64,000 nucleotides of DNA from Gloeocapsa sp. PCC 7428 (GTDB taxonomy: Bacteria > Cyanobacteriota > Cyanobacteriia > Cyanobacteriales > Chroococcidiopsidaceae), in assembly GCF_000317555.1 (NCBI RefSeq), contig NC_019745.1, forward strand, positions 744,001 to 808,000. Direction: 5' to 3'. The translations under genes were made by a program, and so were the position numbers. The notes beneath the pieces are model-generated. The model saw only the letters and a program-made list of their open reading frames with translations. It did no database searches and had not been told where the DNA came from. Positions 53,736 through 63,021 of this stretch are shown in pieces. Positions within the stretch are counted from its first letter, which is position 1; each line of letters starts with the position of its first letter.

Positions 53736-55688
53736 ATGATCCACCCTGAAGATTTGAGCTTTCGTGGCACTTTGCCCTTACCTGTTTTTAAGCAACTCGG
53801 GCAGTTACTGCATCAAATGGCTCAAATCGCGGAAACGGAAGTTGTGGTGCTGACACAAGACATCCTTTTATCAATTCCTGTTCCTCAGAAGAAGCAACAA
53901 TTTATCGTCATCATATCTCAAGGATTTAGTGCGCTGCTGTTGGGATTTCCAGAGGAACCTGAACAATCAAACATTCAGAATTCAGTTAAAATGCCAGATC
54001 CTGATGATGCCGCATACATCTTTTCGCTACCTGCTGAATTTTTATCATTTGATGTGCAAGAGTCGCTCATCGATGTCAATCTAACATTTGACCGCGATGC
54101 GATCGCCAATTTCCTACACCAACTCAGTTACAAGCTTCAGCACGACTTTCAAGCGTCCCAAACACTAGCGCAGTACTGTCAAAGCCTACAACCAAATGAT
54201 GCCAGGCTGCAAAGTTACTTTACACTTTTATTGTTATCTATCTTCAATAAAGAGAAAGCGGCTGCGCCACAAGCCGAACATCCTTCTGTATCTGTCTGTC
54301 AACCTGTAGAAGATGCGCTTAAAGAGCAAATTGCGCACGAACGCCTATTGAACCAACTTACAAGTCAAATTCGTCAAAGTTTAGATTTATCAGTCATCCT
54401 TTCCACCGCAGTGAGTCACGTCCGTGATTTTCTGCAATTGGATCGCTTGATGATTTATCAGTTTGCACAAGATAGCGATCGCGAATGGATTGCGACATCA
54501 TCACAGGTGCTTCCTCGTAGCGATACCTGGCAAAAACATTCAGGTTGTGTTGTGTATGAAGCCCGTGCAGCCGAATCGATTCCATCAATGTTAAATTACC
54601 GTGAAGCAGGATGTTTTATTCCAACTTCGCAATGTTGGGAGAAGTATCGCAAAGGCTTTACACTCGCTGTCGATGATATTGAAAAAACTTATGTCCTTTC
54701 GCAGTGTCTTCTAGAGTTTTTGCGCGCGAGTCAAGTACGTGCAAAGCTAGCAGCACCCATTGTCTTGCAAGAAAAACTGTGGGGGTTACTGATCGCGCAT
54801 CAATGTCACGATCGTCACTGGCGTGACAGTGAAAAAAACCTACTGCAAAGAATCGCGGAACAACTAGCGATCGCGATCAACCAAGCCGAATTAATGCAAT
54901 CTTTAACACGCGAAAAACAATTACTCGAACAACGAGTTTCAGAACGTACGCAAGCGCTGCAAGATGCTTTAATCGCCGCCCAAGCCGCAAACCGTGCCAA
55001 AAGCGAATTCTTAGCGACGATGAGTCACGAATTGCGATCGCCACTGACAACGATTATCGGGTTATCTGCGACACTGTTACGTTGGTCTTTTGGTCAATTA
55101 ACCGAGCGTCAGCGCCAATATCTAGACACTATTCACAACAGCGGCGAACATTTATTAGCGTTGATCAACGATATTTTGACATTATCCGAAGTGGAAGCGG
55201 GTAAGACACTGTTAGAGAAAAGCGAGTTTTCCTTAAGCGCGATCGCCGAAGCGAGTATGCAATCTTTTAGAAGTATCGCAGCACGGCAAGCGGTCGATCT
55301 TTGTTTAGATTTAAGAATTGACGCGTCGCGCGATCGCATCATCGCAGACTTTAAACGCGTGCAACAAATTCTCTGGAATCTTCTTAGCAATGCGGTAAAA
55401 TTTACTCCAGCTGGCGGGCGAGTGATTTTACGTTCTTGGCGAGAGCACAACATCGCTGTCTTTCAAGTTGAAGATACAGGGATTGGCATTCCAACAGATC
55501 AGTTACCACTACTATTTGAGAAATTCCAACAGCTAGATACACCATACCGCCGTCAATACGAAGGAACAGGGCTAGGTTTAGCCCTCACCAAGCACCTAGT
55601 AGAACTTCACCAAGGACGTATCGAAGTCGAATCAGTTGTCGGTAATGGTTCAATTTTTACAGTTTGGTTGCCAGGAGTCGAGGGCTGA
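53736..55688 (+). CDS. GAF domain sensor histidine kinase
   Basis: A 650-residue soluble hybrid-type sensor without receiver domain. An unrecognised N-terminal domain (1-195) precedes a GAF domain (about 205-395). HisKA has the phospho-acceptor motif FLATMSHELRSPLTTI near 425-440, and the ATPase domain has NLLSNAVKFTPAGG and FEKFQQLDTPYRRQYEGTGLGLAL. The GAF region resembles cyanobacteriochrome GAFs: it keeps a Cys at about 323 in VLSQCLLEFLRASQVRAKL but has Leu where most chromophore-binding GAFs have His. No response regulator is adjacent. The stop lies at the edge of a 21-nt palindrome. Confidence 0.87.
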   Translation: MIHPEDLSFRGTLPLPVFKQLGQLLHQMAQIAETEVVVLTQDILLSIPVPQKKQQFIVIISQGFSALLLGFPEEPEQSNIQNSVKMPDPDDAAYIFSLPAEFLSFDVQESLIDVNLTFDRDAIANFLHQLSYKLQHDFQASQTLAQYCQSLQPNDARLQSYFTLLLLSIFNKEKAAAPQAEHPSVSVCQPVEDALKEQIAHERLLNQLTSQIRQSLDLSVILSTAVSHVRDFLQLDRLMIYQFAQDSDREWIATSSQVLPRSDTWQKHSGCVVYEARAAESIPSMLNYREAGCFIPTSQCWEKYRKGFTLAVDDIEKTYVLSQCLLEFLRASQVRAKLAAPIVLQEKLWGLLIAHQCHDRHWRDSEKNLLQRIAEQLAIAINQAELMQSLTREKQLLEQRVSERTQALQDALIAAQAANRAKSEFLATMSHELRSPLTTIIGLSATLLRWSFGQLTERQRQYLDTIHNSGEHLLALINDILTLSEVEAGKTLLEKSEFSLSAIAEASMQSFRSIAARQAVDLCLDLRIDASRDRIIADFKRVQQILWNLLSNAVKFTPAGGRVILRSWREHNIAVFQVEDTGIGIPTDQLPLLFEKFQQLDTPYRRQYEGTGLGLALTKHLVELHQGRIEVESVVGNGSIFTVWLPGVEG

Positions 55689-55689
55689 G

Positions 55690-55710
55690 GGGCAAGGCAC
55701 TGGCTTGCCC
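55690..55710. repeat. 21-nt palindromic repeat, copy 3
   Basis: GGGCAAGGCACTGGCTTGCCC, 7-bp arms, immediately after the histidine kinase stop codon. Part of the 99-119 and 51205-51225 family. Confidence 0.6.
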
Positions 55711-55739
55711 GTCCTTATTATTTAATAATCAATATTTCT

Positions 55740-56426
55740 ATGGCTGATGATAATAGTATAATTGCAAAATTTAAGCAAGGTTTAATTGTTTCGTGTCAAG
55801 CGCCAGTTGACTCGCCATTACACGAGCCGACAGTTATCGCCGCGATCGCACAAGCGGCGGAGAATCAAGGAGCCGTAAGCGTCAGAATTGATACACCTGC
55901 ACACGTGAGTGCAGTCAAACAGCGCTGTACAGTACCCATCATTGGGTTGTGGAAACAACAAATTTTAGGCTATGACGTATACATAACGCCACAGTTTCAC
56001 CATGCAGTCGCGATCGCGCAAGCCGGAGCCGATATTATCGCTATTGACGCTACACAACGCCAGCGCCCAGAGGGAGAAACGCTGACTTCTTTAATTCAAC
56101 AAATTCACCACGAACTTGGTAAACCTGTCATGGCAGATGTCGATACGATTGAATCAGCGATCGCGGCGGTTGCTGCGGGTGCAGATATTGTCGGAACGAC
56201 GCTCTACGGCTACACGCAAGAAACTGCGCACCTATCTCCACCTGGCTTGGAACTGTTAACGCAAATGGTAGAAAAACTCGCAGTTCCAGTAATTTGTGAA
56301 GGCGGTATTTCTTCTCCTCAAATGGCACGCCAAGCACTCGATCTCGGAGCCTACGCCGTCGTTGTCGGAACAGCCATCACAGGAATTGATTATTTGGTAA
56401 AGGCATATCGATCGGCGATTAGTTAG
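55740..56426 (+). CDS. nanE: N-acetylmannosamine-6-phosphate 2-epimerase
   Basis: A 228-residue TIM-barrel epimerase interconverting ManNAc-6-P and GlcNAc-6-P. The N-terminal GLIVSCQAPVDSPLHEPTVI (near 14-33) is the family signature. IIAIDATQRQRPEG near 98-111, ADVDTIESAIAAVAAGADIVGTTLYGYT near 131-158 and VICEGGISSPQMAR near 183-196 follow. No other sialic acid or aminosugar genes flank it, so its pathway role here is unclear. Confidence 0.92.
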   Translation: MADDNSIIAKFKQGLIVSCQAPVDSPLHEPTVIAAIAQAAENQGAVSVRIDTPAHVSAVKQRCTVPIIGLWKQQILGYDVYITPQFHHAVAIAQAGADIIAIDATQRQRPEGETLTSLIQQIHHELGKPVMADVDTIESAIAAVAAGADIVGTTLYGYTQETAHLSPPGLELLTQMVEKLAVPVICEGGISSPQMARQALDLGAYAVVVGTAITGIDYLVKAYRSAIS

Positions 56427-56500
56427 GGGCTAGTGGCTAGTAATGAGTTTTGAGTTTATAGAATTTTCTTAACTCCTCTGCTTCCTCTGCACCTCTACTC
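56421..56500. repeat. Dispersed intergenic repeat, copy 2
   Basis: GGCTAGTGGCTAGTAATGAGTTTTGAG followed by CTCCTCTGCTTCCTCTGCACCTCT. Matches the copy at 39513-39620 over most of its length. Confidence 0.6.
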
Positions 56501-56505
56501 TTATT

Positions 56506-57426
56506 TCATCCTTTGCGTTTCAAAATCACCATATTTTCCCCAATCACTGGGCTACGTGCGAGTAAATTGCCTTGGGGATCGATAACTTCTAAATAGATAA
56601 AATCGAGTTCCTTGGCTCGCTCAAACATTTGTGCAGTTAATTTGTCTTGTTCGGATGGTTCTAGGTTGTACCAATCAGTTTTTAACGTCACCGTGAGACT
56701 ATTCGCCGGAAAATTGGCTTGCAGCGATTCAATAATCCCCTCACCATAGCGATCGCTCACTTGCGCAACTTGTTTTTCAATTGCTGCAATTAAACTCTGT
56801 TCGGGCGTAGGTTCTACAACAGGGAGCATCGGTTCCATCATTGGCTCAGAAGTACTTTCTGGAAGCACAGGCGAAGGAATTTCTGTAACTGGTTGCGGTG
56901 ATTCTGGTGCAACTAATTCTGATGGTGCAGGAATTTCAGGTTCTTCTGGTGGTGATTCCGCACTTGGCTGCGGCGATTCTGGTGTCGCCAATGGTGGTAT
57001 TATCGGCTCAAGTTCTTCTGGTGCTGGTTCGGTAATTGGTTGCAGTAATTCTGGCTCTTTTTGAACAACACTCGGTGGTATTTCCGCAACTTCAGGTGGC
57101 GATGATTTGGGTGATAAGAAAAAGGCTGTTGTTCCTACTAAAAGCACAACAACTCCAGCAATAATACCTGTCAGCGCTGAATCGGATATTGAAGTATTTC
57201 TAGGTAAAAGATTACGAATTGTAGCTAAAACTTGACTCCATCCGCGTTGTAGTTGCTCCCAAACTGGCGTCGTCGGTGCTGTTGGTTCAGCTTCAAGTTT
57301 TGTTACCAATTTTTCTAAAATATTAATTGTTCCCCGCAGAATCCTCACACTCTGTTTTTTGACAAACCCTGGATTTGCGCTGTGTGGTTGCGAAGATGGC
57401 GGTTGCGAATTGGGTGGTTGTGACAT
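56506..57426 (-). CDS. Membrane protein with Pro/Glu-rich region and periplasmic domain, unknown
   Basis: A 306-residue protein I do not recognise by family. A Pro/Ser-rich N-terminus and helical segment precede a single membrane helix (ALTGIIAGVVVLLVGTTAFFL, about 93-113). Then comes a long Pro/Glu-rich linker (about 115-215) and a folded C-terminal domain of roughly 85 residues ending DPQGNLLARSPVIGENMVIL. The layout suggests a periplasm-facing tether or envelope sensor. ATG 57426 was chosen because the preceding frame is short and lacks a binding site. Confidence 0.6.
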   Translation of the reverse strand: MSQPPNSQPPSSQPHSANPGFVKKQSVRILRGTINILEKLVTKLEAEPTAPTTPVWEQLQRGWSQVLATIRNLLPRNTSISDSALTGIIAGVVVLLVGTTAFFLSPKSSPPEVAEIPPSVVQKEPELLQPITEPAPEELEPIIPPLATPESPQPSAESPPEEPEIPAPSELVAPESPQPVTEIPSPVLPESTSEPMMEPMLPVVEPTPEQSLIAAIEKQVAQVSDRYGEGIIESLQANFPANSLTVTLKTDWYNLEPSEQDKLTAQMFERAKELDFIYLEVIDPQGNLLARSPVIGENMVILKRKG

Positions 57427-57537
57427 CAATCCATACTCAGGCAGTAGATTACACATCAATTAAGTCGCACTATGACGTTGCTGCCTACTCAGCCTTAATC
57501 TATCATTGTGAGGTTTGATTTCCCAATGGTGTAAAGT

Positions 57538-58461
57538 ATGCCCCTCAAGCGTCGTCAGTTTGTCTTTCTCAGTGGTATTAGTGGTTTTGGTTTAGCTTTC
57601 TTGAGTAAAATTCAGCGTCACAGCAGCGAATACACTTCGTGTAGGCTTCACCAACGCAACCCTAATCTCAACTTAGTGTCTCAAACTCAACCGCTTACAT
57701 CCGCACCAATTTTACGATTTGTTTCGCTAGCTGACACAGGAACCGGAGCCAAAGGTCAATACGCAGTTGCGCAAGCAATGACACAATACCACAAACAAAA
57801 TGTTTTCGATTTAGCCATTTTAGCTGGAGATAATATTTACAATGATGGCGAAATCGAAAAAATAGGCGCAGTTTTTGAACGCCCATATGAACCTTTATTA
57901 AAACAAGGCGTTAAATTTCGTGCGTGTTTAGGAAATCACGATATTCGCACCGCAAATGGCGATCCGCAAGTCAAGTATCCAGGGTTTAATATGCAAGGGC
58001 GCTATTACACCTTCCGGCGTGATGCCGTGCATTTTTTTGCTTTAGATACTAATAATAATGCTGATTGGACATCACAATTACCTTGGCTAGAAACCGAACT
58101 CAGTCGCAGTGATGCACCTTGGAAAATTGTCTTTGGACATCACCAGATTTATTCTTCTGGTCATTATGGCGAAAATCAAAAGTTAATCAAAGAATTAACT
58201 CCGCTTTTTCAAAAACACAACGTGCAATTATACATTAACGGACACGATCACGATTATGAACGTACTCGTGAAATTAATGGTACAACTTATTTAACTTGTG
58301 GTGCTGGTGCTGGAGTTCGCCCCGTAGGACGTTCGGAATGGACAGAACATTCTGCTGAAAAACTTAGCTTCGCAGCGTACGAAGTGTATCGCGATCGCAT
58401 CGAAATTTCTGCCATTGATACTAAAAACAAAGTTTTTGATCGCGGTGTAGTTCAATTATAA
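57538..58461 (+). CDS. Secreted metallophosphoesterase, acid phosphatase-like (Tat signal)
   Basis: A 307-residue phosphatase of the purple acid/TRAP-like calcineurin fold. The N-terminus has a twin-arginine signal KRRQFVFLSGISGFGLAFL. The metal motif appears as FVSLADTGTGAKGQ (Asp near 64), DLAILAGDNIYNDG near 92-105, LGNHDIRT near 133-140, FGHHQIYSSGHYGE near 200-213 and INGHDHDYERT near 234-244. It is likely exported folded to the periplasm and used for phosphate acquisition. No phosphate-regulon genes are adjacent. Confidence 0.88.
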   Translation: MPLKRRQFVFLSGISGFGLAFLSKIQRHSSEYTSCRLHQRNPNLNLVSQTQPLTSAPILRFVSLADTGTGAKGQYAVAQAMTQYHKQNVFDLAILAGDNIYNDGEIEKIGAVFERPYEPLLKQGVKFRACLGNHDIRTANGDPQVKYPGFNMQGRYYTFRRDAVHFFALDTNNNADWTSQLPWLETELSRSDAPWKIVFGHHQIYSSGHYGENQKLIKELTPLFQKHNVQLYINGHDHDYERTREINGTTYLTCGAGAGVRPVGRSEWTEHSAEKLSFAAYEVYRDRIEISAIDTKNKVFDRGVVQL

Positions 58462-58504
58462 TTACTTGTTATTCAGCCCCAACATAGGCTGATCAAAATA
58501 CCTA

Positions 58505-59335
58505 TTATGTAGTAATTAATACTTCTGAAATTTTCCCCCGTTTGGTGGCATTTGAGTTAATTGCTCTAGCAGCTTGAATTTCATAAATTTTAAAATCTTT
58601 GTAGAGTTCTCTGATAAAAGGACAATCCGAATTGGATTGCATTATTTTTACCCCTCTTTGCGCTAACTCCACACAGACATTTTTCAGTTTAATCTGATCG
58701 TCTTCATTAAAAGCATCGCGACTGTAAGCAGTAAAGTTGCTAGTTTGACTTAGCGGATAATAAGGAGGATCGAAATATACAAAATCTTCAGGGCTTTTAG
58801 CATAACTCAAAACTGTTTCAAACGGTCTGACTTCTATTTGAGCTACTTGTAATGCTTTTGCCACAGCACGCAATAATTCCGAATGACAGATTTGCGGATT
58901 TTTGTATTTTCCCATCGGCACATTGAATTCACCTTTAGAATTTTCACGATATAAGCCATTAAAGCAAGTTCTATTTAAATAAATTAATCGTGCGGCTCTC
59001 TCTACAGAATTCTCGGTAATATAAGAGCGCATATAATAGTAGTATTCCTGATTGTGTTTTCTCCTATGCTGCTCTAATAAAGAAATAACAGATTCAACAT
59101 CATGTTTTATACATAGATACGTGTTAATTAGCTCAGGATTAATATCTGAGAGAAACGCTGAACTCAATGCGTAATTATTATACAAATAAAAAAAGACAGC
59201 ACCGCCTCCTAAAAAAGGCTCATAGTAGTTGATAAACTTTTGTGGAAACAAAGAGACATATTGCTGAATTAACTTAGTTTTACCACCCGCCCACTTCAAA
59301 AATGGTTTTGGGTAACTAGGCTCTTGAGTTAACAT
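58505..59335 (-). CDS. Dam-like DNA adenine methyltransferase
   Basis: A 276-residue N6-adenine methylase of the Dam class. SAM-binding FLKWAGGKTKLIQQYVSLFP is near residues 13-32, YYEPFLGGGAVFFYL near 38-52, and the catalytic DPPY in VYFDPPYYPLS near 173-183. No restriction enzyme is nearby, so it acts as an orphan. Relatives in cyanobacteria methylate GATC, and the HIP1 octamer contains GATC, so it probably methylates chromosome-wide sites. ATG 59335 was preferred over the upstream TTG. Confidence 0.9.
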   Translation of the reverse strand: MLTQEPSYPKPFLKWAGGKTKLIQQYVSLFPQKFINYYEPFLGGGAVFFYLYNNYALSSAFLSDINPELINTYLCIKHDVESVISLLEQHRRKHNQEYYYYMRSYITENSVERAARLIYLNRTCFNGLYRENSKGEFNVPMGKYKNPQICHSELLRAVAKALQVAQIEVRPFETVLSYAKSPEDFVYFDPPYYPLSQTSNFTAYSRDAFNEDDQIKLKNVCVELAQRGVKIMQSNSDCPFIRELYKDFKIYEIQAARAINSNATKRGKISEVLITT

Positions 59336-59576
59336 TAACAAAAACGCAACTTAAACATGAAACCCAATTCAATTGTACAGAATATTTTAGTTATTTAATA
59401 CAAATAGAAAAATGATAAATTCCTCTCTTTCTCCACTCTTTGTGAACTTTGCGCCTACCTTGCGGGAAAGCTACGCCAATGTGATTTGTTAAAAAATAAT
59501 ACTTCATAATCAAAAACAACTGTTATATAATATTAAACACATAAGAAAACCTCAAAAAATATATCAATAACATAAG

Positions 59577-59783
59577 ATGTTTGATGGATTTTGGCAAAAC
59601 ATCTCGCGCTACCCCCGCTATTTTATTACGATTATTCTAGGGGTATTTTTAAACGCATTTGCACCGTTAGCACCGTTATTTAAGCGCCCAGTCACCGCGA
59701 TCGCACTCATTGGCGTATTCATTGGGATGGTTGTTTTCGTCACGTTTACGCTGCGTGCCATGCTAGGGATAGATCCCATTTAA
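59577..59783 (+). CDS. DUF751 (Ycf33-like) membrane protein
   Basis: A 68-residue hydrophobic protein with two membrane helices (YFITIILGVFLNAFAPLAPLF and TAIALIGVFIGMVVFVTFTL). DUF751/Ycf33 is found in cyanobacteria and some plastids with unknown function. It is followed 57 bp later by rbfA and then nagZ, an arrangement I recall from other cyanobacteria. Confidence 0.88.
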   Translation: MFDGFWQNISRYPRYFITIILGVFLNAFAPLAPLFKRPVTAIALIGVFIGMVVFVTFTLRAMLGIDPI

Positions 59784-59840
59784 GCGCGCGCGAGGAAGAA
59801 TAAGTAAAGACAACATTTAGAGTGAGGAAGTAGAAACTAA

Positions 59841-60251
59841 ATGGCTACTAGTCGTCGCGTTTCTCGCGTTGCCGAATTAATCAAACGCGAAGTCAGCCAA
59901 ATGCTACTCCACGACATCAAAGACGATCGCGTGGGAGCAGGAATGGTGAGTGTCACAGACGTTGATGTTTCAGGCGATCTTCAACACGCCAAAATCTTTG
60001 TCAGTATCTACGGTACTGATGAAGCACGAGCAGAAACAATGGCAGGCTTAAAATCCGCAACTGGATACATCCGTAGTGAATTAGGGCAAAGAGTTCGCTT
60101 ACGGCGAACTCCAGAAATTGTCTTTCAAGAAGATCGTTCAATTGAGCGCGGTAACAGAGTTTTATCGCTAATCAATCAGCTTAATCAAAATCGTCAAATT
60201 GATGATGCAGTCGCAATCGAAGATGTTGATGAATTTGATGATGATGAATAA
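59841..60251 (+). CDS. rbfA: Ribosome-binding factor A
   Basis: A 136-residue 30S maturation factor that binds near the 16S rRNA 5' helix, needed especially in cold. The KH-like fold shows [22 protein letters not shown] near residues 10-31 and [23 protein letters not shown] near 36-58. The protein ends in an acidic tail ([10 protein letters not shown]). Length is normal for cyanobacteria. Confidence 0.94.
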   Translation: MATSRRVSRVAELIKREVSQMLLHDIKDDRVGAGMVSVTDVDVSGDLQHAKIFVSIYGTDEARAETMAGLKSATGYIRSELGQRVRLRRTPEIVFQEDRSIERGNRVLSLINQLNQNRQIDDAVAIEDVDEFDDDE

Positions 60252-60313
60252 ACGTTAACTGCTAATGGCTTTTAAAATAAGCTACAGCATACACATTAGC
60301 AGTATTTACCGTA

Positions 60314-61873
60314 ATGCGATCGCTTCCTGATATCAATAGCCTTTCGCTTGCCGAACAAGTTGCTCAAATGGTTGTTGTTCGGGCTTCTGGCTATTTGTTC
60401 GATCACCAAATTCAGTATCCGCAGTGGGAACCGCCCGCAGTCAAGTTGCAATATTGGCTAGAACAACTTGGCGTAGGTGGCGTTATTTTGTTAGGGGGCA
60501 GTGCTGGAGAAATCGCGCTACGATCGCAACAACTGCAAACTTGGGCAAAATTTCCTTTACTGATCGCCGCCGATATTGAAGAAGGTGTAGGACAAAGATT
60601 TTCGGGTGCAACGGAGTTTCCGCCGCCCATGGCGCTGAGTGCGATCGCCCAACGAGATCTCGCACGTGCCATACAATACGCATCGCAAATGGGTGCTGTC
60701 ACCGCACAAGAAGCGTTAGCAATCGGCATTAATTGGGTATTAGCGCCAGTCGTGGATGTCAATAACAATCCAGCAAACCCTGTCATTAACGTTCGCGCGT
60801 TTGGCGAAACTCCAGAAATTGTCAGTCATTTATCGACAGCTTTTCTTCAAGGCGCTAAAAAATTCTCCGTACTTACCGCCGCCAAGCATTTTCCAGGACA
60901 CGGCGACACCGCCACAGATTCGCATCTCGATTTACCCATACTGCCACATTCGCCTGAAAGATTAGCAAAAATTGAATTACCACCATTTCAAGCTGCGATC
61001 GCCGCTGGCGTTGATGCAGTGATGAGCGCACATCTGTTGATTCCCGCTTGGGATAGCGAATACCCCGCGACACTCTCGCAAAAAATCTTAACGCAACAAT
61101 TGCGCAAACAGTTAGGATTTGACGGATTAATTGTCACTGATGCGTTAATTATGGGCGCGATCGCTAACCGCTACGGAACCGAAGAAGCCGCCGTTTTAGC
61201 CGTAGAAGCCGGCGCAGATATTTTATTAATGCCTCTCGAACCCGAAGCCGCAATTCAAGCCGTATGCGAAGCAGTTGCACGCGATCGCGTTTCTGAAGAT
61301 CGAATTCGTGCTTCTGTAGAACGGATTTGGCACGCTAAGCAACAAATTGAGTATGCCACTCCCCGATTGTCCGAATTAGCACAACCTTCAGCAGTAGCCG
61401 CAGTGAACGCGATTGTGCGCGAAACGCAGGTTGTCTCTGGTTCTGTGCCAATCCGCACCGACTCTCCTTCAGATAATCTACGTAACTTAATTGTTGTTGA
61501 TAATCTACTTAACTGTCATTTTTTAAGTGAAATTAGTCCTGCGATCGCGCTGCCAAAACGGTTTGGTTATACAACTGAAATTGTTGATTGTCATACTTCA
61601 GCCACAGATTTTGATTGCCGTCAAGCCACCTTGTTACAGTTATTTATCCGTGGTAATCCGTTTCGAGGTAGCGCCGGTTTAACGCAAGTAGCCCAGGATT
61701 TGTTTAAGCGATTATTACAATTAGGAAATTTGCAAGCCTTAATCGTCTACGGTAGTCCCTACATAGTTGAAGAGTTTATGCCAGGCTTACCCACAACCGT
61801 ACCTTGTTTATTTTCTTATGGGCAAATGCCTGCGGCTCAATTAACAATTATGAATACTTTATTCAATGTATAA
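60314..61873 (+). CDS. Beta-N-acetylhexosaminidase NagZ-like, GH3
   Basis: A 519-residue glycoside hydrolase family 3 protein. The catalytic domain has the acid/base-region motif TAAKHFPGHGDTATDSHLDLP near residues 192-212 and the nucleophile motif IVTDALIMGAIANRYG near 275-290. The GH3 NagZ form cuts beta-N-acetylglucosamine from peptidoglycan fragments in cell-wall recycling. A C-terminal domain of about 150 residues follows. It ends directly before a strong terminator. Confidence 0.88.
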   Translation: MRSLPDINSLSLAEQVAQMVVVRASGYLFDHQIQYPQWEPPAVKLQYWLEQLGVGGVILLGGSAGEIALRSQQLQTWAKFPLLIAADIEEGVGQRFSGATEFPPPMALSAIAQRDLARAIQYASQMGAVTAQEALAIGINWVLAPVVDVNNNPANPVINVRAFGETPEIVSHLSTAFLQGAKKFSVLTAAKHFPGHGDTATDSHLDLPILPHSPERLAKIELPPFQAAIAAGVDAVMSAHLLIPAWDSEYPATLSQKILTQQLRKQLGFDGLIVTDALIMGAIANRYGTEEAAVLAVEAGADILLMPLEPEAAIQAVCEAVARDRVSEDRIRASVERIWHAKQQIEYATPRLSELAQPSAVAAVNAIVRETQVVSGSVPIRTDSPSDNLRNLIVVDNLLNCHFLSEISPAIALPKRFGYTTEIVDCHTSATDFDCRQATLLQLFIRGNPFRGSAGLTQVAQDLFKRLLQLGNLQALIVYGSPYIVEEFMPGLPTTVPCLFSYGQMPAAQLTIMNTLFNV

Positions 61874-61876
61874 AGC

Positions 61877-61901
61877 TTTCTATCGAAAGATAGAAATTTT
61901 T
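61877..61901 (+). terminator. Intrinsic terminator after the GH3 gene
   Basis: TTTCTATC-GAAA-GATAGAAA is a perfect 8-bp stem with a GAAA loop followed by five T residues. It starts 4 nt after the stop codon at 61873. The strongest terminator I noticed in the window. Confidence 0.8.
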
Positions 61902-62197
61902 GATAATGCTTCCTCACCTATAGATAGAATAGCCAGAATGACTATTAGGTCAATACTTGTCAACAGTATTGTCAATCAAACTTATCTATCGTTTTACCTC
62001 AATAACTTTATAGGTGAAATTGTCACGTTTTCTTGACTCCAGCAATATTTATTAATATTATAGTAGAAAGGAAAGGATGAAAATAAAAAAAGTTCAGTAT
62101 AGCAAACTACAAATAGCAAAATTACAATAAAGATCATTAGCTAGTCTGACTTAATGCTTTGAATACTATATTCCCAACTATTTCTGGGTCAAAAATC
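61902..62197. other. AT-rich gap upstream of the DUF4327 gene
   Basis: A stretch of about 300 nt with no credible gene. It ends before the DUF4327 start, and a promoter should lie here, but none was assigned. Confidence 0.45.
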
Positions 62198-62431
62198 ATG
62201 AGTGTGAATACATTGCCACCTGTTCGGTACTCGTTAGACGTGATTCAAGACGAGGTGCGTCGTCTGGTGCAAAAAGGAGTGATCAGCCGTCAACAACCAA
62301 TCTACACATTGTGCCAATTCATTCCGCCCCGCGAATGGGTTTGTCTGGAAGGAGAACTAGAAAAATGCGATTTCCTGCTACGCGATCGCATTGGCGATCT
62401 TCTAGGTCACGAGGAATGGGACAACGATTAA
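62198..62431 (+). CDS. DUF4327 protein
   Basis: A 77-residue cyanobacterial protein. Matches the DUF4327 pattern: YSLDVIQDEVRRLVQKGVISRQQPIYTLCQFIPPREWVCLEGELEKCDFLLRDRIGDLLG, with the conserved CQFIPPREW and CDFLLRDRIGDLLG boxes. Function unknown; probably small, soluble and unique to cyanobacteria. The ATG at 62198 fits the usual N-terminus. The frame upstream lacks similarity. Confidence 0.85.
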   Translation: MSVNTLPPVRYSLDVIQDEVRRLVQKGVISRQQPIYTLCQFIPPREWVCLEGELEKCDFLLRDRIGDLLGHEEWDND

Positions 62432-62673
62432 GTTGTCTGTCCTTTGGCTAAAAGAGTCAATTTGATGTGGCGATCGCTAACCTACAAGCGAAGTTATATA
62501 ACAAATTCATTTAGCACATAAGCCATTTACATCCTATTACCAAGTTCTACCCCACCTGACAATCACTGAGACTTGTTATAGCTATTCATCAGTTGATAGA
62601 TTGTTTTGCTTAAGGCAAAGCAATTTTTTATTTGACAAGTTTTAGTAGAACTAGCGATCGCAACCGTTAGGCT

Positions 62674-63021
62674 TTAACTAACCTGTTCCAAATAGAGGTT
62701 GAGGTCTTCGCTAATGCGAGTCAGTTCAGCTTCAGTCGTAAGACGAATATGCGCATCGCGCAGCGTAATCAACACTTTAGCGGCAAAAGGTGTCGCCCAG
62801 ATATTAGGATTACAAAAAATCTCTAGAAAGACTTCACCCGTATAACGATACTCCAAAGACTGTTGCGGAGTCGCTTTAGCACCAGGAGTCATTTTAGTAC
62901 TAACAGCTTTGAGACTTTGCATCAATTGGGCGATCGCACTTTGTAACTCGCGCGCAGCTTCTGGAGAAAAACTAAAAGAGACTGAACCCTCAACCAAGTT
63001 CAAAGTCAGCTTAGAGGACAT
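62674..63021 (-). CDS. Hypothetical protein
   Basis: A 115-residue soluble protein. It begins SSKLTLNLVEGSVSFSFSPEAARELQSAIAQLM and contains EVFLEIFCNPNIWATPFAAKVLITLRDAHIRL. No catalytic or membrane motifs are visible, and I do not recognise the family. It is divergent from the cation diffusion facilitator gene, 114 bp away. Confidence 0.6.
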   Translation of the reverse strand: MSSKLTLNLVEGSVSFSFSPEAARELQSAIAQLMQSLKAVSTKMTPGAKATPQQSLEYRYTGEVFLEIFCNPNIWATPFAAKVLITLRDAHIRLTTEAELTRISEDLNLYLEQVS

